From Thermothielavioides terrestris NRRL 8126 (taxonomy: Eukaryota; Ascomycota; Sordariomycetes; Sordariales; Chaetomiaceae): a DNA stretch of 64,000 nucleotides. Position numbers and translations under genes: made by a program. The notes beneath the pieces were generated by a model. It did no database searches and was not told the origin of the DNA. It saw only the letters and a program-made list of their open reading frames with translations. The stretch is from contig NC_016457.1 of the NCBI RefSeq assembly GCF_000226115.1, positions 6,386,001-6,450,000 on the forward strand, written 5' to 3'. This document shows, one piece after another, positions 1-11,919 of the stretch; the stretch's first letter is position 1; each line of letters starts with the position of its first letter.

Positions 1-395
1 TCGCTGTCGCTAGACGGGGGCGTTTGAGACTCACTCGGTCCGGTCCGGCGGCGTGTTTTGGCTGCGCGACCCAGGCTGGTGCCGCTGTCAGACTCGGCCT
101 TCCGTTTCGCCCTGTTGACGAGTTTGCCTGTCACATGGTTCCCAGGCCGTTGAGCAGAGCCCAGCCGTGGGACCCTGGAGGCGGAGATGGCGGCTGCAGC
201 ATCGGACATGGATGCGTCCGAGTCATCAGACTCGTCAGAGCCCCCGTCAGAGCCTTCGCTGGCCCCCGCTCCGGCCACGGCTGCGGGAGGCTGTGCTGGA
301 AGGTTCTCAACCCGGTTGGCGGGCGTCAAGTGATTCGAGTCGTGAGACTCGTAATCCGACTCCGACTCCGACTCCGAGGGGACGGGCGGCGGCAT
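1..395 (-). CDS. Acidic, Ser-rich nuclear-type protein, 5' part only (runs off left edge)
   Basis: Reading the minus strand from the ATG at 395, the frame stays open for 131 codons to the window edge, so this is the N-terminal part of a larger gene. It starts MPPPVPSESESESDYES, has a second acidic Ser/Asp block near residues 50-65 (GSDGGSDESDDSDASMSD), and then a basic patch near residues 95-115 (KRKAESDSG, AAKTRRR) that looks like a nuclear localisation signal. The ATG has A at -3. Alternating acidic and basic low-complexity segments suggest a nuclear or chromatin-associated protein, but I recognise no domain. The rest lies outside the window. Confidence 0.55.
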   Translation of the reverse strand, partial: MPPPVPSESESESDYESHDSNHLTPANRVENLPAQPPAAVAGAGASEGSDGGSDESDDSDASMSDAAAAISASRVPRLGSAQRPGNHVTGKLVNRAKRKAESDSGTSLGRAAKTRRRTGPSESQTPPSSDS

Positions 396-864
396 GGTTA
401 CTGGCTACCGGTGATACTGGTTATGGTGGACACAATAGTGCCAGCCACGGAGCTGCTGCTGGGAGCTCGAGCTGACCGAGCACGAGGGCGTCCTTGATTT
501 GTCGTCGATTTGTCGTCGAACGCACACCAAAGCAGGTCCGGGCGCAGGAAGTAATCACGGCACCCTTTGACTCTTTGAATTAATTGTATTGTGGTGAATG
601 GCGGCCGGTTGCGCAGTTTGGTGATGCCGAGGTGTGTTGAAGATGGGCAGTTTTTCGGGTCAGAACGGTGGTTGATTCGCGATTCTCTTTCGCGTCGTTG
701 GCGTGCCGTGGCACACGCTATGGAGGTTTGCGCGACGTGATGACCGCTGCAGCAAACCGCAAGTTCATGGTACTGTCCGGTTACGTAATGCAGTCCGCCA
801 GGAAAGAGTACATATACATTTAGGTCAGGTATACAGCAAAAGGGGGATCTGCTACGGAAGAAGA
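396..864. other. Intergenic, nothing recognised
   Basis: This is the presumed promoter side of the left-edge minus-strand gene. I see no convincing coding frame, RNA gene or repeat before the MITE target duplication at 865. Confidence 0.4.
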
Positions 865-872
865 CCAACGGC

Positions 873-1252
873 GGTGGACGTTAAAGAGGTCCCGCCAAGA
901 CTAATTTCGGCCAATTGTCAGCGATGTTTTTACACCGTCAGTACATCGCCAAGATCGCCAAGGTGTTTACGCTATCGCCAAGGGTTAGTTCGCTAGGGGT
1001 ACAGGGGGCAGCGCAAGTCCCCCGCTAGTTAGGATTTGGCTTAAGGCTAGGATTTAGGCTATAGTTAGGGTGCGGGTTATTCTCGTTTTCTTTTTTTTCG
1101 ATTTGGTTGAGGTATTGTAAAGTTGTTGTTGCGAGTCTTCGCGGTTTTGCATTGTTGATGTTGCTCTAAGTCGTAGCGATCCCGCTCATTGTAATTTCTT
1201 GTAAGCGGCAACCTCCGAAATTAGCCTTGGCGGGACCTCTTTAACGACGACC
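873..1252. mobile_element. hAT-type MITE, copy 1 (380 bp)
   Basis: A 380-bp non-coding element starts GGTGGACGTTAAAGAGG and ends CCTCTTTAACGACGACC. The terminal inverted repeats extend inward through the CCCGCCAAG.CTAATTTCGG core. It is flanked by a perfect 8-bp direct repeat, CCAACGGC, at 865-872 and 1253-1260. An 8-bp target duplication with short inverted repeats and no transposase is typical of hAT-derived MITEs. The interior has telomere-like TTAGG/TTAGGG tracts and a run of T. A second copy lies inverted at 11522-11919. Confidence 0.8.
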
Positions 1253-1260
1253 CCAACGGC

Positions 1261-2897
1261 GCCAACAAGGCAGCGGCGTATGCACCTGTCCGTGGCCAGC
1301 TCAGGGCATTGGCAGAGAAAACAAACAAATAAATAAATAAATAAATAAATAAATCAAAATAGAAAAAAATCAATGAAAGGAAGGCCTGCAGGTCGAAGAT
1401 CCAAGAATCCGAGTCGCCCAAGCTCGCTGTTTCCAATTCCGCCATGGTGAGCCGAAATTGGTGCCCAAGTAATGCAGCGCACTGTTATGAGCTCCGCCAC
1501 AGATCTGGCAGATGCGCCCACCCCCACGCAAATAGACGCGGCAGTCGAGCACTGCTCGACCGAGTCCAGCCGAGCAGCAATCCTCGCTCCCCCCGCCTCG
1601 TGGGCCCCTTTCCGCCGACTGCCCGTCGAACTTCGCCTGCACGTTTGGCTGCGAGTCCTCCAAATGCACCGCGCGGTCGAGCTGGGGAGGAAAGAGTGCA
1701 AGGACGCAAATTCCGCAATCGATCATGTTGAACCGCAAGGTCAACTCCAAAAGATGAGGATCAGCCTTGCTTCTTCCATCTCCAGCGTTCGCAGTTGTTC
1801 AGATCTCTTACGCTTCTGTTCTGCTTTTGCGGATTTGATTCAGCTCTAAGGCCCCTCAAGGGCGCCTTATAATTTCACATCGTAAACCCTGCCATTTTTC
1901 TGAATATTGTACATGATGGAGGGGAATCATTATCTTTTCTGTACCCCCCTGATTTCGTCATTGCCCAATGTTGAAAACCATCGCTGTTTGGCTGAGACGA
2001 CCTCAGAACATGCACTTACCTAAAAGGAATTCTTGATTCGTCCGCAATAACCCTAGATAAGCAACGGTATAAATCTCGTGCCCCGGGCGGTGCGCCGGAT
2101 GGCCATGGCGGCCGCCAGGCTGCAGACCAGCGAGACTTTCAAGGTTCACCTGCCCTATGAGGAGCTGATGTTTGTTGGCGACGGCCCGTGGACGGCCTAG
2201 GCGTCCTGTTGCCTGGGTGGCTCAAGAGCCGTATGAGAGGGTGAAACCGGGGGGTGATCTGGGTTGTATAACCATCTGAAAACCGCCGGTGCCAAGTTCA
2301 GGACTCGGTCTAGAAGGAGACGCAACAATTCGTTGTAGAGATTGGGAGTGTATCTGTAACGAGGTGAAGCAGCTCCAGAGCTGCATTTCCTCGAATCATC
2401 CGGCGGAACATACCTGGTGAGCAGCAGGTCAGGTCGCTGAAGCAGTATTTCGGGATTTTGCTGAGTGCCGTGGAGCAGAGCGGCATTTGCGGGCTGGCGA
2501 GCGAGCTGAGACCTAACAGGGAACAGTCATGAGCTGAGATCTGATCCTAGACAGTGGACACCATCACAACAAATATTTCTGAAACTGGCATGACCCGGCT
2601 GATATTGTGGGGTCTCATTGCGGTACAGGAAGTACGGGGAGTACGCTACGCGGCAGGCAACGTGCTTGACAGCAATCGAGCGCTCCTACTGGCGCAGTGA
2701 ATTCTCAAACGCAAGTCTTCTTGTGTAACGATACTGAGATATAACATCGACTTCTAGGGAGGAACCGCTCGAGAACGAAAGGAAGGCGCAGCTCGACTGC
2801 CGCGCCCATCATCGGAGGGAACCCATGACGATAGAATGAAAGAGCTTCCTCTTCAAAAACGATATCTCCCTCAGCCTCAGTGCTCCTCGCACAGTCT
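1261..2897. other. Intergenic with an (AAAT)n microsatellite
   Basis: An AAAT microsatellite lies at about 1325-1354. A short open frame from the ATG at 2099 to a TAG near 2198 (about 33 codons, coding-like composition) matches nothing I know and may be a gene relic. Nothing else is supported before the stop of the DUF1996 gene. Confidence 0.4.
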
Positions 2898-4377
2898 TTA
2901 CATCGACATGCCCGCCATACCGGGGAGGGAAGTCAGCCCTGGTGTGTTTGTCAGTATTATGGAACTTCACACGGCACTCGGGTAACAAGACAAGCCGTGG
3001 ACTTACACTTGTCGTCGCCAATGTCCTCCTTGGCCATCTGGGGCTTGGTGCAAGCAATGGCCTGCTCGTTCGACTGCCGCTGCAGCACCGAGCAGGTGTC
3101 GCCCGCGCACTTGTTGTCCATGGCCCTGCAAGTCACGTATGGGGTCAGCATCCATACGACTTCAACCACCTGCCTACCATTCTTTATCCAAGTAAGGCGC
3201 GGTTAAACTCAGCTCACCTCTGCAGCGCGTCACCCTTCCAGCCAAAGACGTAGTCGCCGTGGATGCCGGCGCCGGTGTTGTCTCCCATGCTCCAGTAGAA
3301 AGGCTGGGACCCGTCCTCGGGCCAGTCGGCCTTGTTGTTGAACTGGCGCGTGTCGTACATGGTCTCGTACATGACCTGCGGGATCTTGACCGGGTGGGAC
3401 GACGGGCAGGCGCCGCCGCTCTCGAAGGTGCCCGACGCCGGGTACGACAGGTGGCTCTTGTGGTCGGGCGTGTCGAGGTTCTTGCCGTCCCAGCAGGTCG
3501 GGAAGGTCACGGTCACGCGCCAGCCGCCGCCGCAGGGCTGCTTGGGGAAGTACTTGGTGTCGCTCCCCGTGCACGGGGCGCCGCCGAACGGGTTCTGCTG
3601 CATGTTGGCCTCGCAGCGGAAGCACAGGCCCTGCGGGACCCGGTTGGGGTCGCGGTTGGTGGCGTCTCCGACGAGCATGCGGAATCCCTGGTTCGGTGCG
3701 TGTCAGTTGGGGAAGCTCAGCTGTACCAGGGTCCGGTGGGGAGTGACGGAGCAAGCAACACCACGTACCGGCTTGAACGCCGTCACCCTCGCGCTGGGTT
3801 GGTATCCTCGGATGCTGGCATTCTTGTCAGAGGCTGCCTACCAACTTCGGCGTGACCGTCCGTCCCGCTGTCCGGGCTCGGATCAGGGATGGCACACTCA
3901 CTAGTAAATCGTCATGCCGGCCTTGACACCCAGCCCAAGGTTGGTGACCTGGGGCACGCGCTTGAAAGTGCCATTGCGGGCTTTGAAGTAGACGTTCGCC
4001 GTCCAGTAGTTGGAGAAGTCCTCCGAGTAGGTGCAGCTGGTGCAGGTGCTCAGGCTGGGCGGATCATGCTGTCCATCTATGTCAATAATGGCTTTCCTCC
4101 TTGGACATTGGGAGCCGATAGGGAGCAACTACGGGCGCTTTCGGCGCCGTAGTACACATAGAAGCGGATAGATTTCACGTACGACCACCGGCGTCATGGT
4201 GACGTTGAACGAGTTGCCGCCGACGACCTGGTGCATATGAACCGACGGCAGGCTGCCCGGGTTGACCAGGGGATCGACACGGTCGATGGTCAGTTGCGAG
4301 CAGCCGAACCGCATGAGCTCCTGCGCCCTGGCCAGCTGGGCGGCCCCGATGAGGGCGGCGAAGGACTTGAGCTGCAT
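2898..4377 (-). CDS. Secreted DUF1996 family protein
   Basis: Six exons on the minus strand (4377-4183, 4068-3902, 3814-3769, 3687-3218, 3125-3007, 2938-2898) join in frame to 345 residues. The start MQLKSFAALIGAAQLARAQ is a signal peptide. The body carries DUF1996 hallmarks: HQVVGGNSFN, CTSCTYSEDFSNYWTAN, a GFRMLVGD segment, the CGGGW and CWDGKNLD stretches, and a short WLTSLPGM tail. The family is common in fungi and is often secreted or cell-wall linked; its biochemical role is unknown. I see no WSC domain. Introns are 68-114 bp with canonical GT-AG ends. The 46-bp exon 3 is easily missed but is needed to keep the frame. I see no lesion. Confidence 0.9.
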
Positions 4378-5955
4378 CGTGACACTGGCCTCCTGTGTGC
4401 TTGTGTTGGTATCGGGCTCGCTCGACTTGGCACTCTTGGGCTGGCGTGACAGCACGCTTCAAGATACAAGATCGGGAAGAAGTGGCAGGCACCGGTCTAG
4501 GAAGGGCCAGGAAACTTCTCCTTCAGACCATCCTTGGCGTCCCTCTCAACCCTTTTATGCGCTGCAAACGTCCCGGGGTTCATTCCAACTATGGCGAGCA
4601 CTTTTGGTTCCAATGCTAAGGACTTGCCAAATTAGGCTCAGCCAGCCATCCAACGGGCTCTTTTCGGAGGTGGCGAACAATACAGACTGAGATGTCAACT
4701 CGTCCAGGGGCCGCAGCCAGCTTCCCCGCGACAACTGCCGCTCACGAGTGCCACTTCCCGGCTAATATGCCTACATTTGCAGCCAATGCTGTGGGGAGGC
4801 ATGCCAGTGTCTTATTTGGTGGGGCGCCGCCCGGTATATGGCTCCGCGAGTACCGATAGGCGCGTGAACGCCGCTCTCTTTGGCTAAAGCCGGGATCCGC
4901 AACCAGCCCTGGGTGCGAGCACCAGTGCCGATGCCCAACGGAGCTGGTCAGTTGCTCGTCCTGCTGCATCCCTGTACGTCAGAGAGCGCCGCCAATATCT
5001 ATTTCGGGCTTCTACGTATATTAGAGATACCGGGGTTGGAAAGTCTGGGGAAAAGAGTCAACACACACGGCTTCGGTTCGGCACTCGGCAATGCCACCTT
5101 CAACGCAGCCCGGCCTGCATCTCTGGTGTCCCTCTGGCGTCCCGGCACATGTAGTAGATACCCCTCTGATATGGCGAGCAGACGGCATGCCGGTTCGAAC
5201 TTCGAAGCGCAGCAATAGCATTGCTTCAAAGCCTCGTCTTCGTCTAGCGCCTTTTTCACTCTGTCCCTTGGGCCGGGTTGGCGAGGCTGTCCCCAACACT
5301 CTCTTCCTGGACGTGCTCATTGGCAGAAGCAGCTGCCGCTGATGCCCGGCAAGGAGGTTCGGAAGCAGGAACATCGCTCTTGGGGAATAACCGGTCTCCA
5401 GGAACCGCGATAAAGTACAAATCGGCGAAGAACAGGTCAGGTATCGCCGAGGGCTCGAGCGTGATTTCACATTTCGTCTTCTAGCCCTCACTGAGATTGG
5501 AAGGGTCCTTCGGAGAGCCTGGTTGCGTGTATCGAAATTCAAATGTACTAAGGATACGGTGAAAACGTTAGCCAACACCAGGCGACCACCGGGCGAGTCA
5601 GCCAAGTACGGTTCGATCGCGGCGTTCAACCGCATTTCTGCCCTTCGAGAAGGCTTGACTCGGGGTCGAAACTGAGCCCCACGCCTCATACTCCAGCCTC
5701 TCAGCATGCGCGTCCCCGAGCGCTTCTTGCTTCCGATAGGCTGGTACAGAGGTAGCTAAATGCCAAATGTGATCAACCTGAACCATCTTGGCTACAGTCT
5801 TCCGAAGCCTTGATTGCCCCGGGCCTTTCTGGAAAGGTGACAGACCTGAGTCCTGACACAGGTGTACAGTGGAGTTCTCAGCATACACCTGCCACCATCA
5901 GCAACCGTCCACGGACAGGCACGGCGGTAGGATCATTTCCACACAGAAAGGAAGG

Positions 5956-6007
<52 letters not shown>

Positions 6008-7587
6008 CACCACGTGGAACTGCTTCCTTGCCCACAACACGTCCATCTATACTTGGCCTTAACGGCGACGGCGGACAGACCCGCGCCCAGACTCGCCCTC
6101 TCCGGCCATCATACCGCGCCGGCCTCCTCCTTCCCGCTCCCGTCAACCCCCCTCTTCCCCCCACGACCGCCCGCGCACGTACCGCCCGGCGCAGCGGGGC
6201 TCGCCGGTGCGCTGCAGCGCCTTTGATCTCGTCTGCCGAGTCCGAGGCCATCCACAGCCCGGCCGGAGCCGTCGCACGCCATCCACAGCCGGCCGGCAGC
6301 AACTGTCCCGGCAGGCCGCGAGTTCCGCGCTGGCCAACACGTCCGTAAGCGCTCTGGTGCTGTCCTCGCCGCGACGAGGTTGTCGGCTGCGGCGCGGAAG
6401 CGGCAGATCGCGGCGGACGGTAGCCGATGGGGGGAGGAGCGGTCGACTGGTGGTTGTATTATTTTATTTGCCTTGAGCTCGGCACCCTAACCTTCAGTCG
6501 CGATCATGCGTTGGCCAGTTGCATTCAGACCGGGAGCCACCCCTCCTTCAGCATGCACCGCACTGCCAAGGCGGTTCTGGAGGCCATGACCAATTATACA
6601 GCCTGGGCTGAGATTGTGTGAGTCCGGCTGTTGCACGTCTCCGCGGTTGCACTGAGCCGTGCAAACCCTGCTGGTGTTGGTGGGCGCGGTGCGAGGCTGT
6701 GCAGTGGCGGCGGCACGTCTGGTTGCCGGCGTTCGGGGCTGCGGTGGGTAGGTTAGGTGCGGCGGCGGAATTCGGGCGCCGGGTACGGGGTCAGGTGGAG
6801 CCATGCGGAGCCGAGCGGAGCGGATGGGTGGCGGTGGTGGGGCCGGTAGTGCACGGGCCGGGGCGGGGGTAAGGGGGCCGGGACGACACATACCGAAGAC
6901 AACGTCAGTAATCGGCTAACAGATAGAGCCAGCTGATCGCCGATGGGAGGGAGTGTCGCGCCGGCAGCAATGTCTTCCGGGAGTCGCGCACCAGGCGCGT
7001 TTGGGGTAATGGTGGAGCGAATTGTCGTCGCTGTCGGTCAGCCGTCTCCCGGATCGACATCCTGCTGTTGTTTCCGGGCTCACATCGACCGGGACCAGCC
7101 GGGAGTGGGTCTCGCTTCCTCTGTCGACCGGCCGAGCAGCCGTCTGCACTGTCAGATCCGCACACCGAGTTTCCCCAGCTGGACAAGGGACTTCCGGACA
7201 ATAATAATTATATAGTAAGGGGTGTACTGTGTAGCGATCCCATCGGGACCAGCGGATTACAAGGATATAAGCTCTATCGGCACATAGCGTGCTCACATCA
7301 AAAGTTCCGGTCGGACCTGCCTCCGGGCCAGCGCCGAATGAAGAATGAAGAAGCGAGCGACTTGCGCTGGGCCCGCCGGTTCATCACATCATGCCCCTGG
7401 CCCTGCAACCAAACCTGTCTTCTCTCCGTTTCAACCCCCCTCTCCCTTGACATTTAGGAAATAATTGAAAGATGGAAAGAACGATGTCGCCACCCACCCA
7501 AAACTCGGTGCGCCGCGCTGCTGCTCAAGATCGACCAAGGAAATGGCGACGTCCGTCGCGTCTGTTCATCCGCCTTCGTCACAAAGC
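4378..7587. other. Long intergenic stretch, mostly non-coding
   Basis: It holds the promoter of the DUF1996 gene, a pure poly-A run of about 45 bases at 5959-6003 and GC-rich low-complexity DNA at 6060-6450. Short open frames on both strands lack homology I can recognise and have inconsistent composition. I support no gene here. Some of the right end is probably 3' UTR of the gene ending at 7588. Confidence 0.4.
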
Positions 7588-10212
7588 TCAATACCCCGCT
7601 TCCATGGTGGGCTTGTAGAACCCGACCGCGCTCAACCTCACCTGCTTCTTGTTCTTGATCGACACCGGTGTCGGGAAGTCGGATGGCGAGACGGGCGAGT
7701 CAGGCCGTGGGATGCCCACGTCATCGTCCTCGGCCGGATCCTCGGGGATCTGATGCGGCAGGTCCGGCTGCACCTTGGGGCTGAGCGGGTCAGCCCCTTT
7801 CCGAGAACCGCTGTCTCTCCGCTGCGATCTCGGCGGCGGAGGTGCGCTCATGGCACTCAACGATGCCCTCTGCCTCCCCGGAGCCGACTTCCGGCTGCTG
7901 ACCGAACTGGCCTTGCTGTCCTGGCGTTGCAGGCTGGCTGGCCCCGGCGAGCTGATCCCGTCGTCGTAGTGGATGAAGTCGCTGATCTCCGAGGCGGGCG
8001 TGCGCAGAGACAAGGAGTCGTACGGGGACCGCTCGACCAGAACCTTCAAGGGTCCCGGCTTGTCCTTCCCTTGGACAGTCGCCGGTACTCCATTCGGCTG
8101 CGTCTGGTGTCGCGGGCGCGCACTCAATGCCCCAACTTCCTGGCGCATCGTGCTCCGGGACGACTGCCGTGACATGCTGCCGCTTGTACCAAAGCTGTCG
8201 TTGGTTCTCTCCCGCCTAAGTTGCTGCTCCTCGCGCTCAATCTCGTCCTCGAACTCGGCGATGATGTCCTCGCGCATGCGAGCCCTCTTCATCCTGAGCG
8301 CAGCCAGCAGCATTTCTTCCTGCCGCGTGACCGCCATGAGTCGCCCGCTGTTGCCGTCGTGGATGCTGCTCGCCGCGCTACCGCGACGTCCGTTGCTCGC
8401 GCTGCCTATGCTCGTGCCGCTGCGCACAGACCCGCCATCGGGACCTCCAGGTGACAGGTAGCTTTGCCAATATAGTTCCGCTGTTGTGCTTGGGGAGACA
8501 GGCAAAGACTGCTCCGACAGACGGGAGCCAGCCGATGGCCTCCGACCGGGATAGACCGGCGGGGCTGGGAAGTCGAACTGCGACTCGCTGTCCGCCTGCT
8601 TCAGAGCCTCCCCCGCGTTGCTTGCCAGGTTTGATCCTGCAGTCTGAGCTTGGGAAACCGTCCGCCCGGTCGAGGACGTCCCGGCGGAGAGGCGAGATGT
8701 CTTGTGGGCCGTAGCGTGACCCAATTTCGTCGACATCTTGGGGTTGAGAGAACTCGTCCGCGGGCCAATTGTAGGTCCTTTCACCGCCGCGGAACCATGG
8801 CTGGTAGGGGCGAAACTGGTCCGTTTGGCTGTTTTGCCCCGACTCGCGTCGGGCGCGCCCATCGTGCTAGTCTGGGATATCGGGGACCGAGGGCTTGTGG
8901 GGCTCACTTGGCCATCGCTGAGAGGTGGAACAGCTAGGGAGCCTTTCGACGAAAGTTCGTAGTCGTCCTCCGAGTCCGAGGAAAGCGCTAGGACGCTGTT
9001 CTGCAGCAGGTCGATCTCCTGCAGACTGCGATCAGTTCGCTTCGATGCCTTGGACGTCCGCGTGTGTCTGCTCGAAATGCTGGAAGAATCGGCCGGTAGC
9101 GGACTGGAGGGAATCCCAATGCCTGCGGATTTCAGCTCCGCCGCCGTCATGTTCAGCGGGGATTGCTTGGAGGACAGAGAGGTTCTCGATGAGCCGGGCG
9201 GAACTGGGGAGAGGAACGCTCTCCCTCCCTGGCCGAGCTCGGGCGGGGGGCAAGAGGGAGGAGGCGTCGGAGGCACCAGCTGGTAAGCGCTGGTGCGCAG
9301 GTCGCGCTCCATGGCATCGGCGAATGTTCTTTGCTCGTAGTGATCGTAGAGGTTGTCCAAGTCCAAATCGGCCTTGTTCGGCTGCTGGTGGCCGACGGCC
9401 GGCCGCCCAGCGGGTCCATGTGGCGAGGCCTGGGGAGCGGGGTTCGATCTCAGCGACTCTTTGGTGAGTTTCTTCCTGACGCCCCGCTCTGCTCGTTGCA
9501 GTACTGGTGGCGGCGTCGGTGCCGAGGAGACAGTCGTGGCGGACGGGGACATGGCGAACAAGTCGTGCCCAGGGTCTGGGCTTCTGTAGGAGTCCGGGTG
9601 GAGGTGTTTTGGTGACCTGTGCATGTGAAGCAAGGACGAGAGGTCGAGCATTGAGGGTTTCTTCCGGGCTTTGTTCACTGCAGGGGAGTCCGTGAAGTCG
9701 CCGTCAATGTCCAACAGCGCCTGGGCTTTGGCCGGGAGCCCCTTTGCCATGGCCGAGCTTGACGTCTGTTGAGAAATTGAGAGCGGGAGCTTCGACTTGT
9801 CATAGTAGGACGTGATGGTCGAACTCGACTGCCGCCGCCGCAAGCTCGAAGCATCCGTCGCGCCATCGGGAACCGTCGATCCACCCGGCTCGGCATGTCG
9901 GTCCAACACGGGGGGTATGATCTCGGACTCCTGCTCCCACCGCTTATCCGGCCGCAAGCCCCTCGAGCTAGCCCACCCATCGCGTGTCGGGCTGTGGCCA
10001 GGCTCGCCGTCTGTCGTTTCCGAGACGGCGATGCTGATTCCCGAGTTCGATTGCGTCTCCCATGCCGGGATCGCGACTGGATCGATGCTGAGCTCCGAAG
10101 CTCCAAGGATTCTCTGTGCCTTCGTCCTCAGGGGCCCTGAAATCAGGGGCGGAGGTGCGTCTCGCGCTTTGCGGCTTGGGAGAGGAAAGACGAATTTTGA
10201 AGAATGTCCCAT
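7588..10212 (-). CDS. Conserved hypothetical protein, 874 residues, low complexity with a short coiled coil
   Basis: One uninterrupted frame of 874 codons starts MGHSSKFVFPLPSRKARD. I recall this kind of N-terminus (MG.SSK..FPLPGRK) from uncharacterised ascomycete proteins, followed by a KAQRILG motif near residue 32. Most of the protein is Ser/Thr/Pro-rich and probably disordered. The best-ordered part is a charged helix near residues 630-670 (EEMLLAALRMKRARMRED, then a Glu/Arg-rich stretch) that looks like a coiled coil. I see no signal peptide, membrane segment or enzymatic motif. Function is unknown; a cytoskeletal or signalling scaffold would fit but is only a guess. The frame is long, intact and GC-rich, so the gene is secure even though its role is not. 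Confidence 0.85.
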   Translation of the reverse strand: MGHSSKFVFPLPSRKARDAPPPLISGPLRTKAQRILGASELSIDPVAIPAWETQSNSGISIAVSETTDGEPGHSPTRDGWASSRGLRPDKRWEQESEIIPPVLDRHAEPGGSTVPDGATDASSLRRRQSSSTITSYYDKSKLPLSISQQTSSSAMAKGLPAKAQALLDIDGDFTDSPAVNKARKKPSMLDLSSLLHMHRSPKHLHPDSYRSPDPGHDLFAMSPSATTVSSAPTPPPVLQRAERGVRKKLTKESLRSNPAPQASPHGPAGRPAVGHQQPNKADLDLDNLYDHYEQRTFADAMERDLRTSAYQLVPPTPPPSCPPPELGQGGRAFLSPVPPGSSRTSLSSKQSPLNMTAAELKSAGIGIPSSPLPADSSSISSRHTRTSKASKRTDRSLQEIDLLQNSVLALSSDSEDDYELSSKGSLAVPPLSDGQVSPTSPRSPISQTSTMGAPDASRGKTAKRTSFAPTSHGSAAVKGPTIGPRTSSLNPKMSTKLGHATAHKTSRLSAGTSSTGRTVSQAQTAGSNLASNAGEALKQADSESQFDFPAPPVYPGRRPSAGSRLSEQSLPVSPSTTAELYWQSYLSPGGPDGGSVRSGTSIGSASNGRRGSAASSIHDGNSGRLMAVTRQEEMLLAALRMKRARMREDIIAEFEDEIEREEQQLRRERTNDSFGTSGSMSRQSSRSTMRQEVGALSARPRHQTQPNGVPATVQGKDKPGPLKVLVERSPYDSLSLRTPASEISDFIHYDDGISSPGPASLQRQDSKASSVSSRKSAPGRQRASLSAMSAPPPPRSQRRDSGSRKGADPLSPKVQPDLPHQIPEDPAEDDDVGIPRPDSPVSPSDFPTPVSIKNKKQVRLSAVGFYKPTMEAGY

Positions 10213-11521
10213 CGCGGGCGGCGCTGCGAGCCAGATCCGACCTCACCAAGGCCGAACCGCGTTCTCCGTGCCGGTTCGTTAAGATTGCCGAAGGGTGTCG
10301 ACAGATTCGGATCGCAGTTGCTGGCGCGACGGCGAGGAAAGCGCTGCTGTTGAAGGCGTAACGGCGAAAGATTCTGACGGCAGCGTCATGCGATTCCTGA
10401 GAGGAGGTGGAAATTTCGACCGTCGGATTGAACACAGCCTCTTCCGAGGCCCAGTCGACCGCTCGTCCCGGCAGACGACGAGAAGGGTTCCCAGCTTGGC
10501 CGAACAGTGCGGTCATTTCCCCTGCCAGGGACCGCCTTGGCTGTGCGTGGACACGGCGGGCGGGATCTTGCGTCTTATGCCCGGCTGCGTGGCAGTCAGA
10601 TGGACATCTGGCAAACACCAGCTTGCTGGAGGACCGGGTACCCCCCTGGCTCTCGCAATCAGCAAAACCCTGGCGGTCGCAGCGAGAACCCCACCGCCCC
10701 AGGCTGGTCGCGGCAGCGCAATTTGGCAGACGATGGCCCTGCCCCGGTCGCCAATGCAGGAATGTTCCGAAAAAATAATGTTGGTGTACTGTACCTGGCA
10801 GGAGCGGATAGCGACCCTAATTGTTGCTTGTGATTCCGGCGTTGCTTGAGAGCGGGGGTTGTGTCGACATCTGACATTGAGAACAGCAGGGCACCACGGA
10901 GCCATAGGCCGAGACGGGCGCAATGCCGACAGCAATTGGATGCCGACTCGCATTGTGACACGGCATATCAGGTCAGGTCGCGCGGCCCATGGACATGGAG
11001 TAACTTCGGATCCGTGGTTATCACCCGTCAGTTGACCCCCCGACCCATGCTGGTGCAAGCGCACCCCTTGTTGCTCACGGGCCGGGATGGCCAACACCCC
11101 TGCCCGCCGTCTGCGTCTCCGCGAAAATTCGCACGCAGCAAGCAAATGCGCAAGAAAAGCTGGGTCAATGGGACGTGTCTCGGCAGCTCAGGGAAGAACG
11201 TCATCGAACTCTTCCGTACACCGGACGGAGTGCAAACATGTTCGGCTGTGGCGGCGCGGAAGAGCGTTGACTGGAGAAAACAGCGATCGATCATCGTGTC
11301 TCATTCCAGCGTGGCCGTCGGAGTTACATTTTGCGGAGGGAAGCGAGCAACTCAGAGCAGCGCAGACCCGGTGATCGCCAGCAATCTCTTGTTGAGAGTC
11401 CCCAGTCGCCGAAGTGCGAGCCAAACCACCAGCCCAGCGATCGCCATGCAGGTGCGCGACACTAGGTAGGTACGCTAAAGGTTGGGGTGCAACTGGCGAG
11501 ATATCGACGACCATCCCACGG
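10213..11521. other. Intergenic / promoter of the 874-residue gene
   Basis: This is the upstream region of the minus-strand gene starting at 10212. Overlapping short frames on both strands have no consistent coding character. I see no RNA gene or repeat before the second MITE. Confidence 0.4.
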
Positions 11522-11919
11522 GGTCGTCGTTAAAGAGGTCCCGCCAAGACTAATTTCGGAGGTTGCCGCTTACAAGTAATTACAAATCGCCAAGGGTAAG
11601 CGGGACCGCCACGACTTAGAGCAACATCAACAATGTAAAACCGCGAAGACTCGCAACAACAACTTTATAATACCTCAACCAAATCGAAAAAAAAAAAAAA
11701 AGAAAACGAGGATAACCTATACTCTAACTATAACCTATATCCTGACTTTAACCTAAACCCTAACTAGCGGGGGGGTAGCGCCGCCCCCTGTACCCTCGGT
11801 GAACTAACCTTTGGCGATAGAGCAAACGCCTTGGCGATAGTGGCTACGTAATAACGTTGTAAAAACATTGCCGACAATTGGCCGAAATTAGTCTTGGCGG
11901 GACCTCTTTAACGTCCACC
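11522..11919. mobile_element. hAT-type MITE, copy 2 (398 bp, inverted relative to copy 1)
   Basis: This is an inverted relative of the element at 873-1252. It starts GGTCGTCGTTAAAGAGG and ends CCTCTTTAACGTCCACC, the mirror of copy 1. It has the same inner motifs (tracts related to TAACCCTA, an A-run near 11688-11701, repeated TTGGCGATAG). The flanks TCCCACGG (11514-11521) and TCCTAAGG (11920-11927) match at 6 of 8 positions, as expected for a decayed 8-bp target duplication. It has no coding capacity, so any transposase must act in trans. Confidence 0.75.

Noticed and set aside
2099..2200. Coding-like 33-codon frame (ends ELMFVGDGPWTA)
   Set aside because: Too short, unknown family, no splice partners found. 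It may be a relic but cannot be supported.
5190..5205. GGTTCGAACTT as a tRNA B box
   Set aside because: No matching A box, acceptor stem or cloverleaf could be formed. No tRNA was found anywhere in the window by eye.
5959..6003. Poly-A run as the tail of a retroposed element
   Set aside because: No element body or target duplication is visible; treated as a simple repeat.
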